NCBI RefSeq assembly: GCF_947496995.1 | Contig: NZ_CANMFD010000002.1 | Span: 248,001-312,000 of the forward strand | Direction of reading: 5' to 3' | Source of the DNA: an uncultured Roseibium sp. | Lineage (GTDB): Bacteria; Pseudomonadota; Alphaproteobacteria; Rhizobiales; Stappiaceae | Length of the DNA: 64,000 nucleotides | Shown here: positions 32,011 through 39,565 of the stretch, in pieces | How the letters are laid out: each line of letters begins with the position of its first letter | Numbering within the stretch: the first letter of the stretch is position 1 | Translations under genes and position numbers: made by a program | The notes under the pieces: model-generated | What the model saw: only the letters and a program-made list of their open reading frames with translations | Told to the model about the DNA's origin: nothing | Database searches by the model: none

Positions 32011-32826
32011 ATGTTTGAATGCAACAGGAATTCTGCCGACCCTGTCCTAAGAGTATTTGTTCAGGAGCATAGCCTCAACCTATTGAAGTGGCCACGCACG
32101 GGGATTCAAATCGGAGATTTGGTGATCTCAAGAAATGACCGGACATTTTCTCCCGTGAATATTGAGGAAATTTTCGCATCAGACCGTCCGTTCGACGTGG
32201 AAAAGAAGCAGGTTGACCTCGCTCCCTTTGACACCTCGTTTTCATCTGCCGTGAAAATTGGCACAGTTGTCTCATTTATTGAGGGGCTTGCTTCTAGATT
32301 GGGCATGAAGGCATCGGGGAAACTTAAGTCGGCTTACGCGACTGCTAGTTCCGCCAAGGTGAAAGTGAAGGGTGGTAGAAAAACGTCGGGCAAACTGAAA
32401 GCCGTTTCGGAATGGCTTAAATCTAGTACCGTGGATCCACAACAATCGTTGATGAGAGAGGGAGACAAGCTCTACCTCGTCACAGCACTTGTAAAGTCCA
32501 ACAAACTAGAGGTTGTTGCGACGAACGCCGATAACAACAACATTGAGGTCGATGTATCTTCGACCGAGCTGGCCGACGCCTCAGCAACACTTTCAACCAA
32601 GAAATCCGTGGGCACTTCCATCATTTACAAGTCCAAGGAATTACTCACTATTGGAGTGGAGCTTCACGAGCTTGTCGCTGATGGAGACTATTGGCGTCTC
32701 AACCTGCCGAGCGGATGGGTCGATGTCCGAGGTGATGATGAAATCGGCAAGAAAGGTCCGCGCACTATCTTCCTCGAAGAGGCCGAGTCCACAGGGAATG
32801 CGTTCATTTCCTTCGTGGACGACTAG
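32011..32826 (+). CDS. Bacterial gasdermin-like pore-forming protein (bGSDM)
   Basis: 271 residues; GGAGG lies 6 bases before the ATG. The N-terminus reads MFECNRNSADPVLRVFVQEH then LNLLKWPRTGIQIGDLVISR. This matches my recollection of bacterial gasdermins: a cysteine within the first few residues (Cys4 here, palmitoylated in characterised members), a DPxLxFL-type segment and an xxxPRxxIxPxxLL segment. The middle has IGTVVSFIEGLASRLGMKAS, LKSAYATASSAKVKV and KLYLVTALVKSNKLEVVA, again as in bGSDMs. Length is typical. Known bGSDMs are held inactive by a short C-terminal peptide and released by an adjacent protease. The tail after WVDVRGDDEIGKKGPR would be the peptide here. The gene is convergent with the protease operon. 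Confidence 0.8.
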   Translation: MFECNRNSADPVLRVFVQEHSLNLLKWPRTGIQIGDLVISRNDRTFSPVNIEEIFASDRPFDVEKKQVDLAPFDTSFSSAVKIGTVVSFIEGLASRLGMKASGKLKSAYATASSAKVKVKGGRKTSGKLKAVSEWLKSSTVDPQQSLMREGDKLYLVTALVKSNKLEVVATNADNNNIEVDVSSTELADASATLSTKKSVGTSIIYKSKELLTIGVELHELVADGDYWRLNLPSGWVDVRGDDEIGKKGPRTIFLEEAESTGNAFISFVDD

Positions 32827-34259
32827 ACCACGAGTTCTTGTCGACTGATCCATCTGTTGTCGACGAAGAAATCAAAAAATAGCTTGTTTACTCCGAATTC
32901 AGGGACATTGCATTTGAGCAAGGCCTTGGCATGATCTGTGCCCTTTTCCTCAGACCAGTCGATCTTAGTATCCTGCGCCCCGGTAACAACTACGTTGAAC
33001 TTGGGTTCCCGGATTAGCCAAGCCGGGTTATCGACGCGTGCAGGTTTGCCATCCAATTCGAACGGCAACTCCGGGCTCAGGCGTAACTCGATGACAACAT
33101 CCTCGCCTTTGCGCTGAACCGTGTCCGCATAAGTGAAGCAAAGGACACCTTCTTCTCGTAGAACCTGCTCAACATCGATCCTGACTTTGTAAAGATATGC
33201 ATCCTCTAAGCTGACGGCATCTTCGCTGAAATTGGTATAGTGATGGGGGTAAACTACCCTGGCTAGCGTGACTGCAGCCTCCTTTGCCTCTGCAAAATTG
33301 TCTGATAGCAGAACCGGCAGAAGACGCGCCTTTAGATCGGACTTGTTGAATTTACTCGGACTGGCGACCAACGTTTTCATGGCTTCCCTCCGTGCTGAAA
33401 TTTCCTCACTAGCGAGGTCCAATAGAACCTTGGCAGGAGATTTCCTGCCAACTTCAGCGGATTTGCGTTTATCTCGGCTGTGCTCACGTTTGACTGTGGA
33501 ACGACTCTCCCGAGGTTTTTGCTCTGTGCCGCTCCCCTTGCTTGGTACTTTTGGTACACGTACAGAATCAGGAAGCTCGGCTGGGCGCGAACTCCAGGCA
33601 CTAGTACCCCAAAACCTCTCATCCAAATGTTCCACTGCCTCTCGCGATAGCAACAAGCGTTCATGGTTCAATATATCGTAGACATTGAGACCGCCGACAG
33701 GAAGCAAATCGACGTTATGAATGTTTCGAGTGGCTAACGCGAAATTAAGATCGACATGATTTCCAAATACGATCAAGCAGCGCTTCCCTTCGACACCCAA
33801 TCGTCGGAGCGCTTCCTTGCCTACCTTCGTCTTATGCTCTGAGATAGCGAGATTCTGCACGATTATGAGTTCGCCTTCTAGCGCCTTAGACGAGAGGGCA
33901 TGGCGCAGGCCGGCCGCGCGAATTTTCTTGGGTAGGCCGCTCTCAGCTTGCACTACAACACCACCGAACGCTCTGCCGCCACCTCGGAACTGTGGTGCTT
34001 TTGCTGAAGAGTGACGTGCCTTCCCGGTACCCTTCTGCTTATGCATCTTCTTGCCAGTACCGGCGACGTCCGATCTGCCAAGTATTTCTTTAGACGCGTT
34101 AAAACGTTTGGCCATCTGCCATCGAACAACTCGGTGGATGATGTCCGTCCTTGGTGTTTCTCCAAACACGTGTTCGTCGAGTTGAACGCGACCCGCCGCC
34201 TCTCCAGCTGCGACATCGAAAACAGGTAAGTTGCAGGCAGTGTTGAAATGCACATTCAT
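32823..34259 (-). CDS. Ribosomal protein L4 homologue fused to a novel C-terminal domain
   Basis: 478 residues. Residues ~10-217 are a full L4 (uL4) homologue of alphaproteobacterial type: LPVFDVAAGEAAGRVQLDEH, TDIIHRVVRWQMAKR, the exit-tunnel loop GTGKKMHKQKGTGKARHSS plus APQFRGGGRAFGG, LPKKIRAAGLRHALSSKA, and LNVYDILNHERLLLSREAVE. Residues 218-275 are a charged linker. Residues 276-340 are helical and HEAT-like (VLLDLASEEISARREAMKTL), and 345-478 are beta-rich with VRIDVEQVLREEGV, ELRLSPELPFELDGKPARVD and a final FFVDNRWISRQELVV. It is not the housekeeping rplD: no other ribosomal genes are near and the tail is foreign. Its ATG overlaps the CHAT stop (ATGA), so the two are translationally coupled. 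I know of no described protein of this architecture. Confidence 0.85.
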   Translation of the reverse strand: MNVHFNTACNLPVFDVAAGEAAGRVQLDEHVFGETPRTDIIHRVVRWQMAKRFNASKEILGRSDVAGTGKKMHKQKGTGKARHSSAKAPQFRGGGRAFGGVVVQAESGLPKKIRAAGLRHALSSKALEGELIIVQNLAISEHKTKVGKEALRRLGVEGKRCLIVFGNHVDLNFALATRNIHNVDLLPVGGLNVYDILNHERLLLSREAVEHLDERFWGTSAWSSRPAELPDSVRVPKVPSKGSGTEQKPRESRSTVKREHSRDKRKSAEVGRKSPAKVLLDLASEEISARREAMKTLVASPSKFNKSDLKARLLPVLLSDNFAEAKEAAVTLARVVYPHHYTNFSEDAVSLEDAYLYKVRIDVEQVLREEGVLCFTYADTVQRKGEDVVIELRLSPELPFELDGKPARVDNPAWLIREPKFNVVVTGAQDTKIDWSEEKGTDHAKALLKCNVPEFGVNKLFFDFFVDNRWISRQELVV

Positions 34260-35458
34260 GCTGCGGGTTGCTCCATTTCAGCCCGAAACCCACATTTGGA
34301 TGAGAACTCTTGCCTTTCTCCAGCGGGCACACTGGTTACCGGAAGGAGTCGGTCTCGAAAGGCGTACATCGTATAAAAGAGAGCCGATGGATTGCGATGG
34401 TGGTTGAGCACCCATTTCCGCGCCTCCATCAACGCGGCCGCGACGGATTTTCCGGTTGACGCACAAGCGTAAAACGCTCCCGCGAACATCGCAGCAAAAC
34501 CGTCGCCTATTTTTGTCTCGCTGGTCACAACACAGCTTGCGCCGTTTTGTCGGAATAGTGAAGCGTAGCTCTCAAGCGACACTGACTGGACGGAGCCCCC
34601 ATAGCAAACATTGAAGAAGACAAAAGGGCCGTTCGTCAGCGGCATTGACGCAAAGTCGTTGTAGTGAATAAGTACCTTTTCTGTGACACGAACCTTCGAG
34701 TGTTGGATGACAGGAGTGTCAGCATGGACTCTGACTTCAAGATGGCAATCAAAGTGAACGATCTGCTTAGGTTGATCCTCGCTCGCCAAAAAGTTTGCCA
34801 TAGGCAAAATACAATTACTCTGCTCTAGCTTTCCAAGGTGCAATTCTTTGATCGCAGTGCCCTTTCGCGCCACATTCAGTATCTGAGAATCGTTGTTTAC
34901 CCCGACACTGTCGAGCTGATCGTCCTCGACGATCCCCATTCCGATCTGACCATTACTCAGCACGGAGTCGCCGGGAGCAAATGGCTGCTGGCCCTTGTTG
35001 AACGCATTTCGGATTAGACGCGATTTGTACCCAAGAAACTCTTCAACGTGCGCGATGCCGCTAAGCTCTTCTGCCAAATATAGCGCTTCCCAAGGTACTG
35101 AGACTGCCGTACTCATGACCTGGATTATGGTATCTCCATCCTTAATCTCATTTCGAAACCAATCCCGGTGAGCAGGTTCCGGCATTAGCGCCTTGAAAAG
35201 GCTTCGTCCAATCTGTGCCACTTCAAGCAAAGCCGCTTCTCGATCTGGGAGCGGCTCATCGACGAAGTCGTAGCCGCGTCTGCAAATGTCCGCTAGAGAT
35301 CCTCGCAACAGACTACTTAGTGATTTGACCTGATCGGACTTTGCACTGATTTCGAGTGGTTCGGAGTGTGAAGACGTGATTAGATAGTTCGTGCTTTCGC
35401 CCAGTTGAATGATCTGATGTGTCGCGTCGGCGATTGGAAATACTGCTAATGCATTCAT
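34256..35458 (-). CDS. CHAT-domain caspase-like protease
   Basis: 400 residues from ATG 35458, which has GGGGG about 10 bases upstream; a TTG at 35500 gives 14 more residues but a weak ribosome site. The C-terminal ~260 residues form a CHAT domain. It has SVPWEALYLAEE (the PWE motif), catalytic His in QIVHFDCHLEV (His239), the catalytic Cys in FVFFNVCYGGSVQ (Cys285), and the trailing GASCVVTSETKIGDGFAAMF and KSVAAALMEARKWV. The N-terminal ~100 residues have no recognised domain. CHAT proteases are clan CD cysteine proteases related to caspases and separase, and in bacteria some cleave and activate gasdermins. It is first in a two-gene operon with the L4 fusion. Confidence 0.88.
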   Translation of the reverse strand: MNALAVFPIADATHQIIQLGESTNYLITSSHSEPLEISAKSDQVKSLSSLLRGSLADICRRGYDFVDEPLPDREAALLEVAQIGRSLFKALMPEPAHRDWFRNEIKDGDTIIQVMSTAVSVPWEALYLAEELSGIAHVEEFLGYKSRLIRNAFNKGQQPFAPGDSVLSNGQIGMGIVEDDQLDSVGVNNDSQILNVARKGTAIKELHLGKLEQSNCILPMANFLASEDQPKQIVHFDCHLEVRVHADTPVIQHSKVRVTEKVLIHYNDFASMPLTNGPFVFFNVCYGGSVQSVSLESYASLFRQNGASCVVTSETKIGDGFAAMFAGAFYACASTGKSVAAALMEARKWVLNHHRNPSALFYTMYAFRDRLLPVTSVPAGERQEFSSKCGFRAEMEQPAA

Positions 35459-36109
35459 TCGAACGTTGCCCCCAACATCGCTGTCATAAATTTCTGACAA
35501 TTTCTTGCTGGTTGCATAATGTCAACCTTCAACTGGGGTGCCTAATGGTAATTTTTGAATACTCAACTGGACGTAGTTAGCTAAAGACGATTCGTCCCAG
35601 GCGACACTAGGAAGTTTCGGCTGTGTCTGATTCTTCCACGGAAAACTGCTGAAAACCGATCAGGCGCGTAGTTGGGTCACCAATGCCTGCATCTTCTACG
35701 CTGCGCCGGAAAAGGTGCGTGTTTTTTCCGGAGCAAGGCACTCACCTCATCGGCATAGAATGCGCCTCGGCGCTCTCCCTCCAACTAAAAACGATAACCT
35801 GCTCGAGTGTGATTATTTCTTTCATCAACGTGCAAATCGGACAATTTTCGCTCAGATTACCACGAGGTGGGGAGATTTCGGCCGATGTTTGCGACAGAAT
35901 TTGAAATAGGTCAACAGAAGACCCAATAAACGCTTTGGTTGAGTAATGTCGACAACGCCGATCGAAATGATGCTCCAGTGGGGTGTTGTCTCCTATTAGC
36001 CCTTGCTATCGACGAAATGTTGACAACCCCACAGTCTTCCCCCACTCTGGGAAGGCGACCTAGCCTAACTTATTGAAATTTTTACACCATCTTATTTTCT
36101 CTTTGAGAT
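35459..36109. other. Right-hand non-coding part of the island
   Basis: No convincing gene in about 650 bases. Near the CHAT gene, reading on the minus strand, there is TTGACA at 35520-35525 and an 8-bp direct repeat CCAGTTGA (complements at 35529-35536 and 35563-35570), 34 bases apart; these are possible promoter and regulator-binding elements. Small open frames at 35683-35909 on the plus strand lack ribosome sites and family features. No integrase remnant is recognisable. Confidence 0.5.
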
Positions 36110-36133
36110 TCCAGGTTCCCCAGCCAAACTTTT
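36110..36133 (+). repeat. attR-like direct repeat
   Basis: Exact second copy of the tRNA-Gln 3' terminal sequence with the following AAACTTTT. Only the tRNA end is duplicated; no rest of a tRNA precedes it. CATTGATA follows at the same distance (32 bases from the repeat start) as at the left end. Confidence 0.85.
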
Positions 36134-36487
36134 CCATAAGACATTGATACGTAGAAGAGAAGTACAGGCTTTCTGCATTTTGAACTCACTTGCTTCCATC
36201 ATCTGATGAATCAAATCAGGTCCATAGATCGCCAGTGACTGGCGAACGCGTTATTCCTGGTAGCTGTGTACGTGTGCATCAGCCTATTGCACAGCTCTCG
36301 TTTTCTTTGCTCAACGACTTGATTGCCCCCATGAAATGCCTGTAGTTCATAATATGAGGTACGCTCCTCATTCTTGGGCTGAGTGGCATTTGAAAATTGT
36401 TTGCGCACCCGGAACGCAGCTGCGTTCAAATTGTGCCATGCTGATGGAGTTGAGCCGTCCGGGTCCAGAGTTTCGAAAGGCAGCATC
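36134..36487. other. Intergenic stretch right of the island
   Basis: About 350 bases with no gene seen. This would be the original chromosomal sequence downstream of tRNA-Gln. The open frame of the PPOX gene extends back to 36383 but its ribosome site places the start at 36488. Overlapping minus-strand frames are shadows. Confidence 0.4.
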
Positions 36488-37138
36488 GTGAAGAAGTTCA
36501 AGGGTGATCCCGAGTTTGTCATTTCGGATGAGGAATCGCTCCGAAGCCTGTTTCCGGAAGTCTCTCCCCTCGCTGCCATAAAGTGCCAGACCTCTCTCGA
36601 TGAGCATGCGCAAGCCTTCATCAGGCGGTCGCCGTTCATATGTCTCGGTACCCAGAATGCGGACGGGAGAGCCGATGTCAGTCCGCGCGGCGATCCTGTG
36701 GGATTTGTTCAAATTCTTGGGCCGAACACGCTGGCGATACCGGAGCGACCCGGCAACAATCGCCTCGACAGTCTGGTGAATATTGTCGCCAACCCCAGCG
36801 TGGGACTGCTGTTCATCGTGCCGGGGTTTGACGACACGCTGCGCGTCAATGGGCAAGCCAGTCTGGTGACTGACCCGGAGTTGCTCAAGAGCATGAGCGT
36901 CCAGGACCGGCTTCCCAAACTTGCGATCGTGGTCGAGGTGAAGGAGGTCTTCCTGCATTGCGCCAAGGCATTCCGGCGCTCTCAGTTGTGGGATCCGAAA
37001 CAATTCCAGGACCGAAGCGAATTGCCGTCGCTTGCAAGGATCATTCTCGATCAGACGACAGGCGCTCCCGATGATGATCATGAGATGCGCAGGATAGAGG
37101 ACAATCTGGAAACCGATTACAAGCGAACACTTTACTGA
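36488..37138 (+). CDS. Pyridoxamine 5'-phosphate oxidase (PPOX) family FMN protein
   Basis: 216 residues from GTG 36488, with GAAAGG 7 bases upstream. Family landmarks: LDEHAQAFIRRSPFICLGTQ, the FMN-site segment NADGRADVSPRGDPVGFVQI, LAIPERPGNNRLDSLVNIV, and VGLLFIVPGFDDTLRVNGQA. This matches the MSMEG_1061-like group of FMN-binding split-barrel proteins, whose substrates are mostly unknown. The C-terminal part includes FLHCAKAFRRSQLWDP, typical of the same group. It is a single gene next to the island's right end and is probably core, not cargo. Confidence 0.82.
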   Translation: MKKFKGDPEFVISDEESLRSLFPEVSPLAAIKCQTSLDEHAQAFIRRSPFICLGTQNADGRADVSPRGDPVGFVQILGPNTLAIPERPGNNRLDSLVNIVANPSVGLLFIVPGFDDTLRVNGQASLVTDPELLKSMSVQDRLPKLAIVVEVKEVFLHCAKAFRRSQLWDPKQFQDRSELPSLARIILDQTTGAPDDDHEMRRIEDNLETDYKRTLY

Positions 37139-37354
37139 ACTGAGATTTGGCAAGGAAAGCGGTGAGCCTAGTCTCAGGAGCCCTCGGGTTTTCTGTTTTC
37201 AAGGATCAGAGCACCGTTGAACCGTGACAGTTCTCCGCGGACCAGCGTGGCTTTCGTCCTTCTCTCCCGACGCGGCTCCGGCCTTTCAGGACGATAACAG
37301 GCGTTCGGTGCGTAAGCGCGCATCTGAAAGCTCACAGCAAGGGCGTTGCCCGGC

Positions 37355-37846
37355 TCAGTCTTTTCCCTTGGTGAGCGACTTGATCAACAACGTCAGGATC
37401 GGGGTCAGCAGAGCGTGAATTGTTCCATCGAGCGGATTGCGGGAAAAATTCACCAGGCTGTTCTTTACCGCCAGCAATTCGTCCCGGACGGCCTCAACCT
37501 CGTCCTGAATGTCACCTGCCCTGGCCTCCAGTTCCTGCAGGCCTGCGTCCCGGACCTCCCGGGCCAGATCAAGTTCGGGTCCGGTCGACAACCGCGAAGC
37601 CCACAGAACAAGAAGGGCGGCGATCAGGAAATCGGCAACCGCGACACCTAGGGCGGCATAGACCGGCCCCCATTTTTCTTCCAGCGCGAAGAAACCGGCG
37701 ACATTGAGCATTCCGAGGCCGAAGACGCAGATCAGACCGGCAAAAGCCGTGGCTCCGATCCGCTTGGTGGCGACGCTGATCTTCGCTTCGATAATCAGAA
37801 GCTCCGCGCGCCAGATGATCCGCATGGTGCGAACGAAACTGTCCAT
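37355..37846 (-). CDS. Holin-X/YqjE-like membrane protein
   Basis: 163 residues; the start is set by GGAGGGCTTC before the ATG. Two membrane helices are visible (FAGLICVFGLGMLNVAGFFAL and VYAALGVAVADFLIAALLVLW) followed by a coiled-coil-like acidic/basic segment (LARE through LLAVKNSL). It belongs to the phage-holin-family/YqjE-type small membrane proteins, which in bacteria are usually chromosomal and unrelated to lysis. It is downstream of a YqjD-like gene, with 9 bases between, as in the yqjD-yqjE pair of enterobacteria. Confidence 0.75.
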   Translation of the reverse strand: MDSFVRTMRIIWRAELLIIEAKISVATKRIGATAFAGLICVFGLGMLNVAGFFALEEKWGPVYAALGVAVADFLIAALLVLWASRLSTGPELDLAREVRDAGLQELEARAGDIQDEVEAVRDELLAVKNSLVNFSRNPLDGTIHALLTPILTLLIKSLTKGKD

Positions 37847-37855
37847 GAAGCCCTC

Positions 37856-38146
37856 CTATCGTTTAAGAAGCGCGCCGATCACGACCCCGAGAGCGAGCGC
37901 TCCCAGAACGGCGGTGACCGGGCGTTCCCTGATTTCCTCACCCGCGTTTTCGACGAGATCCGACAGTTTATGCGCGAGTTCTCCGAGTTCGTCCTTCCCG
38001 GGCATTTCGTCCGGTTCAGGTTCGTGCGGAGTTTCGGGAATTTCAGCCGACGGTTTTTTCGCGCGCTGGCGACGCGGCTTGCGCTTTGTCTCGGAGTCCA
38101 CCTTCAATTGTGAAATTTCGTCCCTCAGAACGGAAGCGCGGGGCAT
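37856..38146 (-). CDS. YqjD/DUF883-like small membrane protein
   Basis: 96 residues from ATG 38146 (an ATG 18 bases upstream is also in frame). A charged N-terminal half (KRKPRRQRAKKPSAEIPE) leads into an amphipathic helix (ELGELAHKLSDLVENAGEE). A C-terminal membrane anchor ending in ALALGVVIGALLKR has the glycine pattern and terminal Arg typical of YqjD/ElaB/DUF883 proteins. Some of these tether ribosomes to the inner membrane in stationary phase. It pairs with the YqjE-like gene. Confidence 0.7.
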   Translation of the reverse strand: MPRASVLRDEISQLKVDSETKRKPRRQRAKKPSAEIPETPHEPEPDEMPGKDELGELAHKLSDLVENAGEEIRERPVTAVLGALALGVVIGALLKR

Positions 38147-38256
38147 GGATAATTTCCTTCGCAATCAAGCGTCGACATTACCTTAGGGTTCCTGGCGAAA
38201 AAAGGTTAAACTTCAGAATATTCCGTGTGTTCGGACGCGAGGGGGAACACTGCACG

Positions 38257-39477
38257 ATGGAAAGTGAGCGCGTCATGCCGGACGCAAAACAGGGCGACAA
38301 GGCACACTTCCAGCTGTTCCTGATCGGGTTGCTCGCCCTGGCGACAGGCGCTGCCTTTCTGGGCTTGATCTGGGACTATCTGATCGCTCTTTTTCTGGCA
38401 GCCGTTTTCAGCGCAATGTCAGCGCCGCTTTATCGCTGGATTTATGAGCGCACCGGACACAGCAAGGGCGTAGCGGTCGGCATCACGCTCATTCTCCTGT
38501 CGGTTGGTGTGCTTTTGCCGCTCGGCGCGGTGATCGTCCTGGGGGTGCAGCAAGCGGCAGGCGTTGCCCAGACAACATCTGTCTGGCTCGAGACCGTCGA
38601 TATCGGAGCAATCGAGAAGGCCCTGCCGGGCTGGCTCCCCTTCGAGGTCGATGTCGCCGGGCTTGGTGCGACGATTGCTCAAAAGGTCGGGCAAGCGGCA
38701 GGCCAGATCGCCGATTTTTTCGTAACGGCCCTGTCTCAGGTGACCAGGGGCACTGTCACATTCTTTCTGAACATCTTCATCATGCTCTATGCGATGGTGT
38801 TTTTCCTGCCACAGACATCGAACATGTTCCAGCAGATGCTGATCCATTCCGGACTGCCATCGGACGTCCAGCATAAACTGGCCGACAGGGTTGTCTCGAT
38901 CAGCCGGGCGACCATCAAGGGAACATTCCTGATCGGTGTCGCCCAGGGCGTTCTGGGCGGTCTCGGCTTCTGGATCGCCGGGTTGCCGGGCGCGGCGTTC
39001 TGGGGATGCGTCATGGCGGTGTTTTCCGTGATCCCCGGCATCGGCCCGACGCTGGTTCTGATCCCGGGCATAATCGTGCTGGTGGCGAACGGGCACCTGG
39101 TCGCGGCTGCAGGACTCGCCATTTGGACGGGGCTGGTGGTGACGACCGTCGACAATCTGTTGCGGCCCATCCTGGTCGGGCGCGACACGCGGATGCCCGA
39201 CCTTCTTGTTCTGATCAGCACCTTTGGCGGCCTTGCAACCTTCGGAGCTGTCGGGCTGGTGGTCGGTCCCGTGATAGCAGGTCTGTTCCTGACGGTCTGG
39301 GCCGTGTTCGAACAGTCCCTTCGCACACGTGGACTTGCCGAGGAGGCCACCGCGGACGCTGCAATCTCCGATACTGCTTCTGCCAAGCCCGACACTGCAC
39401 AACCGGAACAAACGCATCTTGCCCGGGAACTGGAAACACTGCGCGCCGACCTGGACGTCTTGAAAAAACAGAGGTGA
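38257..39477 (+). CDS. AI-2E family transporter (TqsA/PerM-like)
   Basis: 406 residues from ATG 38257; ATG 38275 is an alternative. About eight membrane helices. Family landmarks include LFLAAVFSAMSAPLYRW near the start, the long central soluble loop, FFLNIFIMLYAMVFFLPQ, SRATIKGTFLIGVAQGVLGG, and FWGCVMAVFSVIPGIGPTLV, then VDNLLRPILVGRDTRMPDLL. These permeases transport varied substrates, so an autoinducer-2 role is not implied. The C-terminal ~60 residues are a soluble tail ending in a short coiled coil. Confidence 0.88.
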   Translation: MESERVMPDAKQGDKAHFQLFLIGLLALATGAAFLGLIWDYLIALFLAAVFSAMSAPLYRWIYERTGHSKGVAVGITLILLSVGVLLPLGAVIVLGVQQAAGVAQTTSVWLETVDIGAIEKALPGWLPFEVDVAGLGATIAQKVGQAAGQIADFFVTALSQVTRGTVTFFLNIFIMLYAMVFFLPQTSNMFQQMLIHSGLPSDVQHKLADRVVSISRATIKGTFLIGVAQGVLGGLGFWIAGLPGAAFWGCVMAVFSVIPGIGPTLVLIPGIIVLVANGHLVAAAGLAIWTGLVVTTVDNLLRPILVGRDTRMPDLLVLISTFGGLATFGAVGLVVGPVIAGLFLTVWAVFEQSLRTRGLAEEATADAAISDTASAKPDTAQPEQTHLARELETLRADLDVLKKQR

Positions 39478-39565
39478 CATCCGGCCGGGAACATAGGTCT
39501 TTTGCGAACCAGCCGGTGACAACCACGGGCTATTGCCAATGAAAGTCTGGCGGACGGGAGGTGGA

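Larger units (their letters stand above)
31496..36133. mobile_element. 4.6-kb genomic island in tRNA-Gln carrying a gasdermin/CHAT-protease/L4-fusion cassette
   Basis: The interval from the tRNA-Gln 3' end to a second copy of its last 17 bases plus AACTTTT is bounded by an exact 24-bp direct repeat, 4614 bp apart. Similarity continues in register to about 40 bp (36 of 40 identical by my count). Base composition inside is visibly more AT-rich than in the flanking genes. Cargo: a gasdermin-like protein, a CHAT protease and an L4-fusion protein, plus one doubtful small open frame. No integrase or recombinase is recognisable, so the element was mobilised in trans or has lost its integrase. Confidence 0.85.

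Noticed and set aside
32823..34259. The L4-like gene as the organism's housekeeping rplD
   Set aside because: No L3, L23, L2 or S10 genes are nearby, it lies in an island, and it carries a 260-residue foreign C-terminus. A normal rplD is expected elsewhere.
35683..35909. Small plus-strand frames in the right part of the island
   Set aside because: No ribosome site, no recognisable domain and two competing overlapping frames.
37355..37846. Holin-family gene as evidence of a prophage
   Set aside because: No phage structural or lysis genes are nearby; YqjE/holin-X proteins next to YqjD-like genes are ordinary chromosomal genes.
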